A stretch of 64,000 nucleotides of DNA from Gammaproteobacteria bacterium (GCA_018069465.1 JAGPUW010000002.1:1-64000), one strand, 5' to 3'; positions 29,201 to 35,178 are shown, counted from the first letter of the stretch. Made by a program: numbers and translations. The notes: a model not told the origin generated them from the letters alone.

Positions 29201-29547
29201 ACTTTATTTTTAATCCAGTCGGCACACTCTTTTGCTATGGCTTTCTGGTTGAGTTCGTTTTTGAGGTGAATTTCAAATTCTGACCCGAATACACTGCGCT
29301 CCCTATGGTTTTTGGGGATATAAAATTCACGATGTTCTTTTTTTATTTTATCAGTGACTTTCTCTGCAACGAATGTAGGCGAGGTAAAGATAAATTCTAG
29401 AGAGTCTATTTTTGATAACTCTTTTTTTAGAGCGACGAAGGCGTACATAGAAAAGCATGAGGCAGCGACTTTTAGCTTTGAGTTAGCGGTCAGTGATGAC
29501 TTTAACTCTTCACCAAATAAGGTGTTTATATTGTCGATTATCTGCAT
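26257..29547 (-). CDS. SNF2-like superfamily 2 helicase of the R-M module
   Basis: 1096 residues. The N-terminal 200 residues (KVAASCFSMYAFVALKKELS, IFTSPTFVAEKV, FEIHLKNELNQKAIAKECAD) resemble the PLD-like N-terminus of defence helicases, but no HxK motif is present. The helicase core follows: Walker A ADSVGLGKTFTALAVMKYYE near 278, DEAH-type box VVIDESHNFRND near 363, motif III LSATPVNNKF, motif V CISEGQNLQDCDYLINYD, motif VI IIQRFGRVDRIGS near 830. It is a DNA translocase rather than part of canonical type III systems. First large gene of the module, directly downstream of the HTH gene. AT-rich relative to flanks. Confidence 0.9.
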   Translation of the reverse strand: MQIIDNINTLFGEELKSSLTANSKLKVAASCFSMYAFVALKKELSKIDSLEFIFTSPTFVAEKVTDKIKKEHREFYIPKNHRERSVFGSEFEIHLKNELNQKAIAKECADWIKNKVTFKSNTSNAQMQSFAATQAKDKDTIFAPINGFTAVDLGYQKGNAVSNFVHKMDQMPFTAQYLQLFDQIWSDPEKLEDVTEQVVQHIESVYHENPPERVYFIMLYNIFQEFLDEMNEDVLANDRTGYQDTVIWQALFNYQKDGATGIINKLEMHNGCILADSVGLGKTFTALAVMKYYELRNKSVLLLCPKKLADNWLTYNRNVTTNILAKDRFNYDVLCHTDLSRVSGESFGTKLNQVNWGNYDLVVIDESHNFRNDLAVNDRETRYQKLMNKVIKSGVKTKVLMLSATPVNNKFVDLRNQLALAYEGESSNLTKNLKTSNTVEAIFKNAQRAFNDWSKLEPEQRTPKAILDSLDIDFFELLDSVTIARSRKHIQTFYDTTDIGHFPKRRAPLSYRCPLTTRNDVVSLNDIFDHLKLLKLSVYAPISYILPSRLKKYEELYDTEVEGGKGKFRQVDREKSLVALMTTNLLKRLESSVYSFRKTLQSLSDNHNRVLALIDKFHSKGGVTEISDLEEAMSLLDDDDGEAFQEMSIGKKVQIQLMDMDLPSWQQDLSADLEMINALLASVSKIEPEDDAKLQHLIKHVDDKIEQPINTIEGKGNKKVIIFTAFADTAQYLYEQLAPQLWSTQQLHTAMVTGSSPPKSTLKSAKRGYDIQEILTLFSPISKSKAAILPQEPSEIDVLIATDCISEGQNLQDCDYLINYDIHWNPVRIIQRFGRVDRIGSPNESIQLVNYWPDISLDEYINLKDRVESRMTIVDVTATGDDNVLSAKANDLSYRKEQLKRLQEEVVELEDLKTGVSITDLGLNDFRMDLMGMVEKYGEPTTAPNGMHAVVPANPEKGLNSGVIFALKNINDTVNIDQQNRLHPYYLVYISNGGEIVADHTEVKRLLDLTRSCCKNQTSPIANVCTLFNSVTQDGRNMEPYSSLLSDAIRSMVDVKEEKDLDSLFSSGETTALVNSIQGLDDFELLAFIVIQGEHE

Positions 29548-29593
29548 ATTAAAACGTCCATTATCTATAAACTCTTAAGCTAAACTATCAGGA

Positions 29594-29779
29594 TTAATCA
29601 GCCGCTTGACCAGACCGGACCCAGTCATCAACTTCATCCTTTTTAAACTTCCATAACCTGCCAATTTTGTGGGCTGGCATCCCTTTTTTCTCGATCCATT
29701 TGTAAGCGGTGTCACTGGATATCCCCAAATGCTTACAAATTTCGGACATCGACAACCAACGATCTTCTATTTCGTCCAT
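29594..29779 (-). CDS. Excisionase/MerR-like helix-turn-helix protein
   Basis: 61 residues, one compact DNA-binding domain: LSMSEICKHLGISSDTAYKW is the helix-turn-helix and MPAHKIGRLWKFKKDEVDDW is the wing and C-terminal helix of the HTH_17 (excisionase-like) fold. Such small proteins commonly precede helicase/R-M defence operons. It lies 46 bp upstream of the helicase start and just downstream of the eight 10-bp iterons, so it is the obvious candidate for binding them and controlling the module. No integrase is nearby, so a role as a recombination directionality factor is less likely. Confidence 0.87.
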   Translation of the reverse strand: MDEIEDRWLSMSEICKHLGISSDTAYKWIEKKGMPAHKIGRLWKFKKDEVDDWVRSGQAAD

Positions 29780-29820
29780 CTTTGCCTCATTAATTTTGTT
29801 TCTATAACGATCTACCGGAA

Positions 29821-29900
29821 AGCCAATTTAAGCCAATTTAAGCTAATTTAAGCCAACTCTAGCCGATTTAAGCTGATTTATCAGGTTTTAAGCTATTTAT
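29821..29900. repeat. Eight tandem 10-bp iterons upstream of the HTH gene
   Basis: Eight consecutive units of exactly 10 bp with consensus AGCCAATTTA (variants AGCTAATTTA, AGCCGATTTA, AGCTGATTTA, and more degenerate units 4 and 7). A period of 10 bp places one unit per helical turn on the same DNA face. Position 41 bp upstream of the HTH start suggests a cooperative regulator-binding array. Confidence 0.88.
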
Positions 29901-30025
29901 TCGATGGACTTTCAGTGACTTCAGAATGTTTCACTTGAAAATCTTTACGTTAGATCTGGCATCAAGCGAACATTACTCTCTGGTAGTTGGCTTCTAAGCA
30001 GCTGATTCTCTAGGGGCAGGCGCTC

Positions 30026-30130
30026 AGTTAGGACACCCACCCAAAGCGACAACTAGGTCAGCCAGTTACGAACTATGATGCTAAAGCTTGTCTTCGCTAC
30101 TCCTCCTCGCGCGCATAATTACTGCGCTCA
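30026..30130. repeat. 105-bp direct repeat, copy R2 (right of the R-M module)
   Basis: Same orientation as copy R1 at 19684 with six single-base differences over 105 bp. Its last base is the first base of the next, shorter repeat copy. The pair R1/R2 encloses about 10.2 kb. Confidence 0.92.
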
Positions 30131-30245
30131 GTTAGGACACCCACCTTAAGCGCTAAACGAACTGCCGAGTAATCCTCGGTAGTTGCTGATTCATCTAGCT
30201 CGCCTTCTTTAAAGATGTTTTTAAGATGGAGGCTCACGTTGTCTG
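30130..30245 (-). pseudogene. RhuM-family gene fragment 1 fused to repeat R3
   Basis: The minus strand reads DNVSLHLKNIFKEGELDESA then TTEDYSAV, matching the N-terminal part of the RhuM virulence-protein family (the IFKEGELDE segment). It then runs into RLALKVGVLT, encoded by the AGTTAGGACACCCACCTTAAGCGC repeat, and breaks off. No start codon or remainder of the gene is present. Confidence 0.65.
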
Positions 30246-30251
30246 AAAATT

Positions 30252-30340
30252 AGTTAGGACACCCACCTTAAGCGCTAAACGAACTGCTAAGAAATCCTTA
30301 GTAGTTGCCGCTTCATCTAACTCATTGTCTTTGAATACGC
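30252..30340 (-). pseudogene. RhuM-family gene fragment 2 fused to repeat R4
   Basis: The minus strand reads FKDNELDEAATTKDFLAV and then the same repeat-encoded RLALKVGVLT tail as fragment 1. It is a second, diverged RhuM-like scrap broken at the same position, so the truncation is tied to the repeat and not random. Confidence 0.6.
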
Positions 30341-30342
30341 TC

Positions 30343-30370
30343 AGTTAGGACACCCATCTTAAGCGCTCAT
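30343..30370. repeat. Short repeat copy R5 at the start of the Fic unit
   Basis: AGTTAGGACACCCATCTTAAGCGCTCATTCG. It marks the left edge of a unit (30343-31744) that carries the intact Fic gene and is repeated, in broken form, at 31745-33680. Confidence 0.75.
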
Positions 30371-30419
30371 TCGCGGCAGGCAACGCTGTCGTCGCGCAGT
30401 AGGTTCCAGAGTTTGGCGA

Positions 30420-31601
30420 TTAAACCTTGTGTGTTGTCGTGATATTGCTGTGATTGGCCAGTGCATAGCGGGTGCTGCGGCCGCCACCGGGTAGTTTGGT
30501 CAAGCAGTTTTTTTGTACTAAGTCGGCCAGCTCGCGGGTGGCGGTGGCTTTGCTGACCTTGGCCAGGCCGCGGTATTTACTGGCGTTAATGCCCTGTAAA
30601 AACTCTTCGCCCTGGGTATCTAAAAGCCGGTTCAATACTTTGATCTGCCGTTGGTTTAATACGGTTTGGCTGTGTTGTTGCCAAAAGCGGGTTTTTGTTA
30701 GTACTTGGTCAAACCTTGCCAGGCCCTGGGTGAGTGCGTCGTTGAGCACGGTAAGGAACCAGCTTAGCCAGGGTGTTAGGTCTAAGCTGCCTTTCTGGGT
30801 TTGCTCCAGCATTTCATAGTATTCGCTGCGCCGGGCCATGATGGCTGCACTGTGAGAGTAGTAGCGAATGCTGCTGTGTTCGGCCTGCGCCAGGGCGCGG
30901 TCGGTGAGGGCGCGGGTGACGCGGCCATTGCCATCGTCAAAGGGGTGCAGGGTGACGAGCCACAAGTGAGCGATGCCTGCCCTTAGCAGCACATCCAAGC
31001 CTTTGGGGGCGTGGTTAAACCAGTGAATAAAGCGTTGCAGTTCCGCTTCCAGAGTCTCGCGGGGCGGGGCTTCAAAGTGGACGTTTGGCTGGTCGAGCCG
31101 CCCTGATACGACTTGCATGGCAGCGTCGCCACGCAGTTGGCCGATACGCAGTTCGACAAATCGGGGCGGCTCGGGGAAAAGTGCCGCCTGCCATAAACAA
31201 AGGGTTTGCAGGCTTAGGGATGCCTGGGTTTGTGTTGTGGCCTCGACCAATAGCTTGGCGAGGGCATCGGTTTGGGGTGTGCCTTTTATGTCATTAACTA
31301 TGTAGCCGGCATTATCGAGGCCGAGTTGGTTAATGACGGATGAGCGCACCGAGGCGACGTTGAGTGTCTCGCCTTCTATTTCGCTGGTGCGCAGGGCGTT
31401 TTGCACAAGGGCATCCAGCTGTGCCGCTTGTAGCTCGTGCGGTGGTTCGCCACCTTCGCTATTGGCGACGGCCTCACTTTTTCCTAACAAGCGGCCCTGT
31501 TGCAGACGCACGGCCTCTAATTGCGGCAGCAATGTCTCGGTTTGCCAATGAAAGGCGGGCATATCGCCCTGCTTCCAGTCGTCTCGCTGCCAGATATACA
31601 T
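30420..31601 (-). CDS. Fic family protein (DUF4172-type N-terminus, class II)
   Basis: 393 residues. The catalytic motif is HPFDDGNGRVTR at about residues 219-230, complete for AMPylation-type transfer. The inhibitory motif TSEIEG at 72-77 lies N-terminal, placing it in class II. The C-terminus is a winged-helix segment (KVSKATATRELADLVQK) that could bind DNA. Fic enzymes attach AMP or other nucleotide groups to target hydroxyls. ATG at 31601. Two palindromes upstream suggest autoregulation. The gene occupies the first unit of a tandem duplication; its 5' and 3' ends are found again around the second Fic gene. Confidence 0.93.
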   Translation of the reverse strand: MYIWQRDDWKQGDMPAFHWQTETLLPQLEAVRLQQGRLLGKSEAVANSEGGEPPHELQAAQLDALVQNALRTSEIEGETLNVASVRSSVINQLGLDNAGYIVNDIKGTPQTDALAKLLVEATTQTQASLSLQTLCLWQAALFPEPPRFVELRIGQLRGDAAMQVVSGRLDQPNVHFEAPPRETLEAELQRFIHWFNHAPKGLDVLLRAGIAHLWLVTLHPFDDGNGRVTRALTDRALAQAEHSSIRYYSHSAAIMARRSEYYEMLEQTQKGSLDLTPWLSWFLTVLNDALTQGLARFDQVLTKTRFWQQHSQTVLNQRQIKVLNRLLDTQGEEFLQGINASKYRGLAKVSKATATRELADLVQKNCLTKLPGGGRSTRYALANHSNITTTHKV

Positions 31602-31649
31602 AGTTGCTTAATCTGCGTTGTGGCTTAGCTTGTGATAAGTATTGGTGCT

Positions 31650-31676
31650 GAGCCGAATAGAAAACACATTCGGCTC
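31650..31676. promoter_or_regulatory. Operator-like palindrome 1 upstream of the first Fic gene
   Basis: GAGCCGAAT and ATTCGGCTC form a perfect 9-bp inverted repeat around nine bases, about 50 bp upstream of the Fic start. A related copy occurs near 33614-33640 in the second unit. Confidence 0.55.
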
Positions 31677-31683
31677 ATAATTT

Positions 31684-31711
31684 GAGTCGAATACTAGCGC
31701 TTATTCGGCTC
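31684..31711. promoter_or_regulatory. Operator-like palindrome 2 upstream of the first Fic gene
   Basis: GAGTCGAAT and ATTCGGCTC repeat the arms of palindrome 1 with one mismatch around ten bases. Two tandem sites of the same design suggest cooperative binding, possibly by the winged helix of the Fic protein. Confidence 0.5.
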
Positions 31712-31744
31712 AAGGGCGAGGGGCTTAGCTAGCGTTGTAGTAAT

Positions 31745-31965
31745 TAGTTAGGACACCCATGATAAGCGCCCATTCGTGGTAGGTAGCGCTGTCGTCGCAA
31801 AGCAGTGTTTGGCGATTAATTTTATGTGTTGCAGTGATTGGCCAGTGCATAGCGGGTGCTGCGCCCGCCACCGAATAGTTTCGTCAAACATTTTTTTGTG
31901 CTAAGTCAGCCAGCGCGCGGGTGGCTTTGGCCAGGCTGCTGTGTTCGGCCTGCGCCTACGCGTAA
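31745..31965 (-). pseudogene. Fic C-terminal remnant with repeat copy R6
   Basis: Begins with AGTTAGGACACCCATGATAAGCGCC and continues with a diverged, partly deleted copy of 30343-30560, the 3' end of the first Fic gene (compare AGCGGGTGCTGCGCCCGCCA with AGCGGGTGCTGCGGCCGCCA). It is the left end of a second Fic unit whose middle is gone. Confidence 0.8.
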
Positions 31966-32032
31966 CGTGGGATAAGCGAATGTGCCCTCCACCATTTACT
32001 GTGGCACCCGTTTTAGTCTATGCTGACTTTAA

Positions 32033-32139
32033 CCGGCCAGAAAACCGGCCCTTATCGAGTAAAAATAGCAGTATTGTTTAAAAATAGCCTCTTAATATCA
32101 GCCAATTACAGCTATTTATATCCGGCCATTCAACCGGCC
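32033..32139. promoter_or_regulatory. Paired CCGGCC sites upstream of the second Fic gene
   Basis: CCGGCC occurs at 32033, 32045, 32122 and 32134: two pairs, each with 12-base spacing, upstream of the Fic start at 32197. AAATAGC-type words recur between them. The symmetry suggests a regulator binding the two pairs, perhaps by looping. Confidence 0.45.
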
Positions 32140-32196
32140 ATACCATGTCTTTAATAGCAGCACTGGCGGCTAACAAGAGCTAATCAAAGCGTGCTT

Positions 32197-33420
32197 ATGA
32201 AAAAACAAGCGATCAAAAGCTCAATACTGGATGTAACGCCTTTTATTCCTAGCGATAAAGCCTTAGCGGGCTCTGCCGTGCCCGATTTGGCGATGCAGTT
32301 AAGCCAGTTATCGGCAAAATTATCAGGGCAGTTGGCACTCCCTACGGTGCAAACACTTGAAGCCTATATGCGAGTAATTAACTCCTATTACTCCAACTTG
32401 ATTGAGGGCAATGCCACTCAGCCCCATGAGATAAGAGCCGCACAACGGGGTGATTATTTTACCGATGCCGCCAAGCGTGATTTACAGGAAGAGTCGCTGG
32501 GGCATATGGCGGTGCAGCAATGGTTGCAAAGCCAGTCGCCCACTATTGAGCAGGTGTTTAGCCCGGCGTTTATTCTGGAGGTGCATCGGCAATTTTATAC
32601 CTCTATGCCTGAGCGTTTGTGCTTAATAAAAAATAGCCAGGGTGATGTGGTGGGTAAGGTGGTGCCGGGTGCCTGGCGTGAGCAAGCGGTAGCGGTGGGT
32701 GTGCATATTCCGCCAGAGTCAGAAAGTATTGCGGCATTAATGAAAAGCTTTGCTGAAACCTATAACCCCCAGCGTTTTGTTGGCGACAGAAAGTTAATAG
32801 CGATTATGGCGGCGCACCATCGTTTTGCCTGGCTTCACCCTTTTTTAGATGGCAATGGTCGTGTGGGTCGCTTAATCACCGATGCGGCGTTAAAGGCAGT
32901 GGGTTTAGACAGTTGTGGCGCCTGGTGTTTAAGCCGTGGTTTGGCCAATAAAAATGGCGATTACAAACGGTTTTTGGCAATGGCAGACCTGCCTCGGCAG
33001 GGTGATTACGATGGCCGGGGGCAGTTAAGCGAAAAGGGTCTATTGGCTTTTTGCGAATATATGCTGGCCACCGCGATTGATCAGGTGGGCTATATGAGCA
33101 GCCTGCTGGATTTAAGCCACTTGCGTCAGCGGATGGATGCGTATGTGCAAGCCAGAAATGATCGGCGCGTGAGGGCTTTGGATAAAGACCTTAAACCGGT
33201 TGCTGGCCTGATATTGCATACTGCTTTTATCTACGGTGAGATTAGCCGCGCTCAGGCTTTGGAGTTATGTGGTATGCCCGAGCGTAGCGCCAGGCGTTTG
33301 TTGAGCCAGTTAAAAAATGAAGGCTTATTAAGCGAAACAAGTACTAAATCACCTTTGCGCTGGGAAATACCTGAGCACGCAGAACCTTGGTATTTTCCTG
33401 ATTTGGCACCGCTCATTTAG
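32197..33420 (+). CDS. Fic family protein (class II, second type)
   Basis: 407 residues from ATG 32197 (the track begins two codons earlier at GTG). The catalytic motif HPFLDGNGRVGR lies near residue 214, and the inhibitory SNLIEG near 66, again class II. A C-terminal winged helix (ALELCGMPERSARRLLSQLK) follows. It belongs to a different Fic subgroup from the gene at 30420 and is on the opposite strand, between the two broken ends of a duplicated copy of that gene. This suggests it replaced the interior of the duplicate. Confidence 0.92.
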   Translation: MKKQAIKSSILDVTPFIPSDKALAGSAVPDLAMQLSQLSAKLSGQLALPTVQTLEAYMRVINSYYSNLIEGNATQPHEIRAAQRGDYFTDAAKRDLQEESLGHMAVQQWLQSQSPTIEQVFSPAFILEVHRQFYTSMPERLCLIKNSQGDVVGKVVPGAWREQAVAVGVHIPPESESIAALMKSFAETYNPQRFVGDRKLIAIMAAHHRFAWLHPFLDGNGRVGRLITDAALKAVGLDSCGAWCLSRGLANKNGDYKRFLAMADLPRQGDYDGRGQLSEKGLLAFCEYMLATAIDQVGYMSSLLDLSHLRQRMDAYVQARNDRRVRALDKDLKPVAGLILHTAFIYGEISRAQALELCGMPERSARRLLSQLKNEGLLSETSTKSPLRWEIPEHAEPWYFPDLAPLI

Positions 33421-33469
33421 CGATAAAAATAAAAGGGATATAGAGTGTTGACGATGGGGAAGACCAGCC

Positions 33470-33564
33470 GTACGGCTTCAAGTTGCGGCAGTAATGTCTC
33501 TGTTTGCCAATATAAAGGCGGGCATATCGCCCTGCTTCCAATCGTCTCGCTGCCAGATATACAT
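33470..33564 (-). pseudogene. Fic N-terminal remnant of the second unit
   Basis: The minus strand starts MYIWQRDDWKQGDMPAF as in the first Fic gene, then diverges by a frameshift and ends after about 30 codons. The upstream DNA to about 33680 also copies 31602-31740, including one GAGCTGAAT...ATTCGGCTC palindrome. Confidence 0.8.
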
Positions 33565-33668
33565 ATTCGCTTAATCTGCGTTATGGCTTAGCTTGCCATC
33601 GGTATTAGTGCTGAGCTGAATAGAAAATACATTCGGCTCAAAGGCGAGGGGCTTCAAGGGGGCTTGCT

Positions 33669-34052
33669 TCACGTTGTAGTGGGAGTGCGAGGAGCTTGCG
33701 GTGGCTTGATCAGTGATTCAGCGGGGATGCCTAAACCCTGGTGAAGCTTCCAGATCATTCTTAGGGTCAGTGAGCGTTTGTGATTTAAGATCTCATAGAC
33801 GCGGTTGCTCTTGCCGATCATGGGTTCCAAGTCTTTAACCGTTAAGCCTTTGCGCTCCATTTCAAATTTAATGGCCTCCACGGGATCAGGCAGATCGAGT
33901 GGGAAGTGCTTAGCCTCATAAGCCTCGATGAGAGTGGTCATTACATCCAGCTTTTCACCCTCTGGTGTATCAAGTGCGGCCATCATCAGGCTTTCAATTT
34001 CTTGCAATGCCGCTCGGTAGTCGGCATCAGTTTTGATGGGTTTGATGTTCAT
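33669..34052 (-). CDS. higA: HigA-type antitoxin (XRE family)
   Basis: 127 residues. The N-terminal IKTDADYRAALQEIESLM and the DLPDPVEAIKFEMERKGL linker lead into an XRE helix-turn-helix (VKDLEPMIGKSNRVYEILNHKRSLTLRMI), the HigA pattern of HigBA modules in which toxin comes first. The toxin gene upstream is frameshifted. The last codons (PTTT, stop) lie in DNA shared with the duplicated Fic unit, so the C-terminal tail was set by that junction. Confidence 0.9.
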   Translation of the reverse strand: MNIKPIKTDADYRAALQEIESLMMAALDTPEGEKLDVMTTLIEAYEAKHFPLDLPDPVEAIKFEMERKGLTVKDLEPMIGKSNRVYEILNHKRSLTLRMIWKLHQGLGIPAESLIKPPQAPRTPTTT

Positions 34053-34093
34053 AAGTATTACCTTTCATTTTTAGCTAAGGGGCATTCAATTTA

Positions 34094-34389
34094 TTAAATA
34101 GTTTGTGCGTCAATCTTGTCGTATTGGGCGTGAGCGTCTATAAAAGCGGATATAAACAATTCGATGGGCGTAGTTAATCCAAACCACCAGGCGATACTTG
34201 TTTCCTGCAATAGTAAACACGACACGGCCATCTTTAAGGATACTGGCGTTTCTGAAGTCGTGCTTCACATCGGCAGGTGAACACCAGTCAACATGTAAAG
34301 TATGGTGATACCAAACCAGAGTCGGTTCTTTCGCATCCAGATATTCCGGGCTGTTTTCCCAAAATGGGACTTGAGAAAATAAAATACAT
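34094..34389 (-). pseudogene. higB: HigB-type toxin with two frameshifts
   Basis: The conserved block DWCSPADVKHDFRNASILKD then AGNKYRLVVWINY is plainly HigB. From the ATG at 34389 the frame reads MYFI and then shifts at a run of four T (minus strand) to reach QVPFWENSPEYLDAKEP. It shifts again at another T run (34142-34145), after which IDAHAQYDKIDAQTI, stop, completes the family C-terminus. Removing one T at each run gives a 97-codon HigB ending at 34094. Either a dead toxin or two homopolymer sequencing errors. As written the toxin is inactive while its antitoxin is intact. Confidence 0.82.
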
Positions 34390-34576
34390 TGATAGTAGAA
34401 AGAGCGTACTTGAGGTTGCCGGCGGCCGGATTCGGGTCGCTCTCGGCGATCCGTGGCAGGGTCGTTTATTGGTGGCAATTGTCAATTTGAAAAGCCGTTC
34501 GCTATTTAAGCATAGGTCTTAAAAATTGACCAAAGACCTAATTTAGGACTATATTTGGTCTTGATGAGAGGTGTTT

Positions 34577-34852
34577 ATGAAATTATCAGATCAAATCAAG
34601 TCGATTAGTTACTTGAAAGCGCATACCGCAGAAATCGTTCGTAATCTGTCGACTCAGATGGAACCCTTGGTTATTACCCAAAATGGTGAAGCCAAGGCTG
34701 TGATTCAGGACATTAAGAGTTATGAGCAAACCCAGGAGACTATGGCGCTTTTGAAGGTGCTTGCGCTAGGTCAGCGTCAGATCGACGAAGGAAAAGTTCA
34801 GCCTGTCGGTGATGTTGTTGCCAGGATTCGTAGTCGAAGCAAAAATCGCTAA
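34577..34852 (+). CDS. Phd/YefM-type antitoxin
   Basis: 91 residues from ATG 34577, with GAGAGG as ribosome binding site; the track starts at GTG two codons earlier. The Phd/YefM pattern is SISYLKAHTAEIVRNLSTQ then PLVITQNGEAKAVIQDIKSY. The C-terminal QIDEGKVQPVGDV is the typical tail ahead of a ParE partner. Stop and start codons overlap (TAATG) with the toxin gene. Confidence 0.92.
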   Translation: MKLSDQIKSISYLKAHTAEIVRNLSTQMEPLVITQNGEAKAVIQDIKSYEQTQETMALLKVLALGQRQIDEGKVQPVGDVVARIRSRSKNR

Positions 34853-35178
34853 TGGGTTATCAGGTATTTCTGACTGACGATGCCGCTTACGATCTTGAGG
34901 GTTTATACGACTATATCGAATCCCGTGATGCGCCAGAAAAGGCTGAGCACGTTCTTGACAGCATAGAGGAAACTTTTTCGAGCCTTTCCGACAATCCGCA
35001 GCGCGGGGCTTATCCGAATGAGTTATTGGCTGTTGGCTTGCGTGAATATCGAGAAATTTATTTCAAGCCCTACCGGATTATTTACCGAATTATTGCTCAA
35101 AATGTCTACGTTATGGTGATTGCTGATGGTCGCCGTGACATGCAGACACTTCTCCAGCGACGCTTGCTTCAAGCCTAA
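34852..35178 (+). CDS. ParE/RelE-family toxin
   Basis: 108 residues. The ParE pattern: AAYDLEGLYDYIESRDAPEK, SSLSDNPQRGAYPNEL, REYREIYFKPYRIIYRI, and a terminal VMVIADGRRDMQTLLQRRLL. Its partner is the overlapping upstream antitoxin. ParE toxins poison gyrase while RelE relatives cut mRNA; the sequence alone favours ParE. It is the last island gene before the ssrA gene. Confidence 0.92.
   Translation: MGYQVFLTDDAAYDLEGLYDYIESRDAPEKAEHVLDSIEETFSSLSDNPQRGAYPNELLAVGLREYREIYFKPYRIIYRIIAQNVYVMVIADGRRDMQTLLQRRLLQA

Larger units (their letters stand above)
29901..30419. other. Repeat-rich gene graveyard between the R-M module and Fic
   Basis: No intact gene. It holds repeat copies R2 to R5 (starts at 30026, 30130, 30252 and 30343) and two RhuM-like gene fragments between them. 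All copies begin AGTTAGGACACCCA and point the same way. Confidence 0.8.

Noticed and set aside
20160-29547. DISARM or BREX system
   Set aside because: DUF1998 (DrmB), PLD nuclease (DrmC), PglX/PglZ and BrxC homologues are missing; Mod and Res are clear type III proteins.
29821-29900. CRISPR-like array
   Set aside because: Units are 10 bp and abut directly; there are no spacers and no cas genes. Better read as a regulator-binding iteron array.
30026-31780. Integron attC sites at the AGTTAGGACACCCA copies
   Set aside because: No RYYYAAC/GTTRRRY pair with the usual spacing, no IntI gene, and cassettes are not all complete genes. The core GTTAGGA lacks the pyrimidine end.
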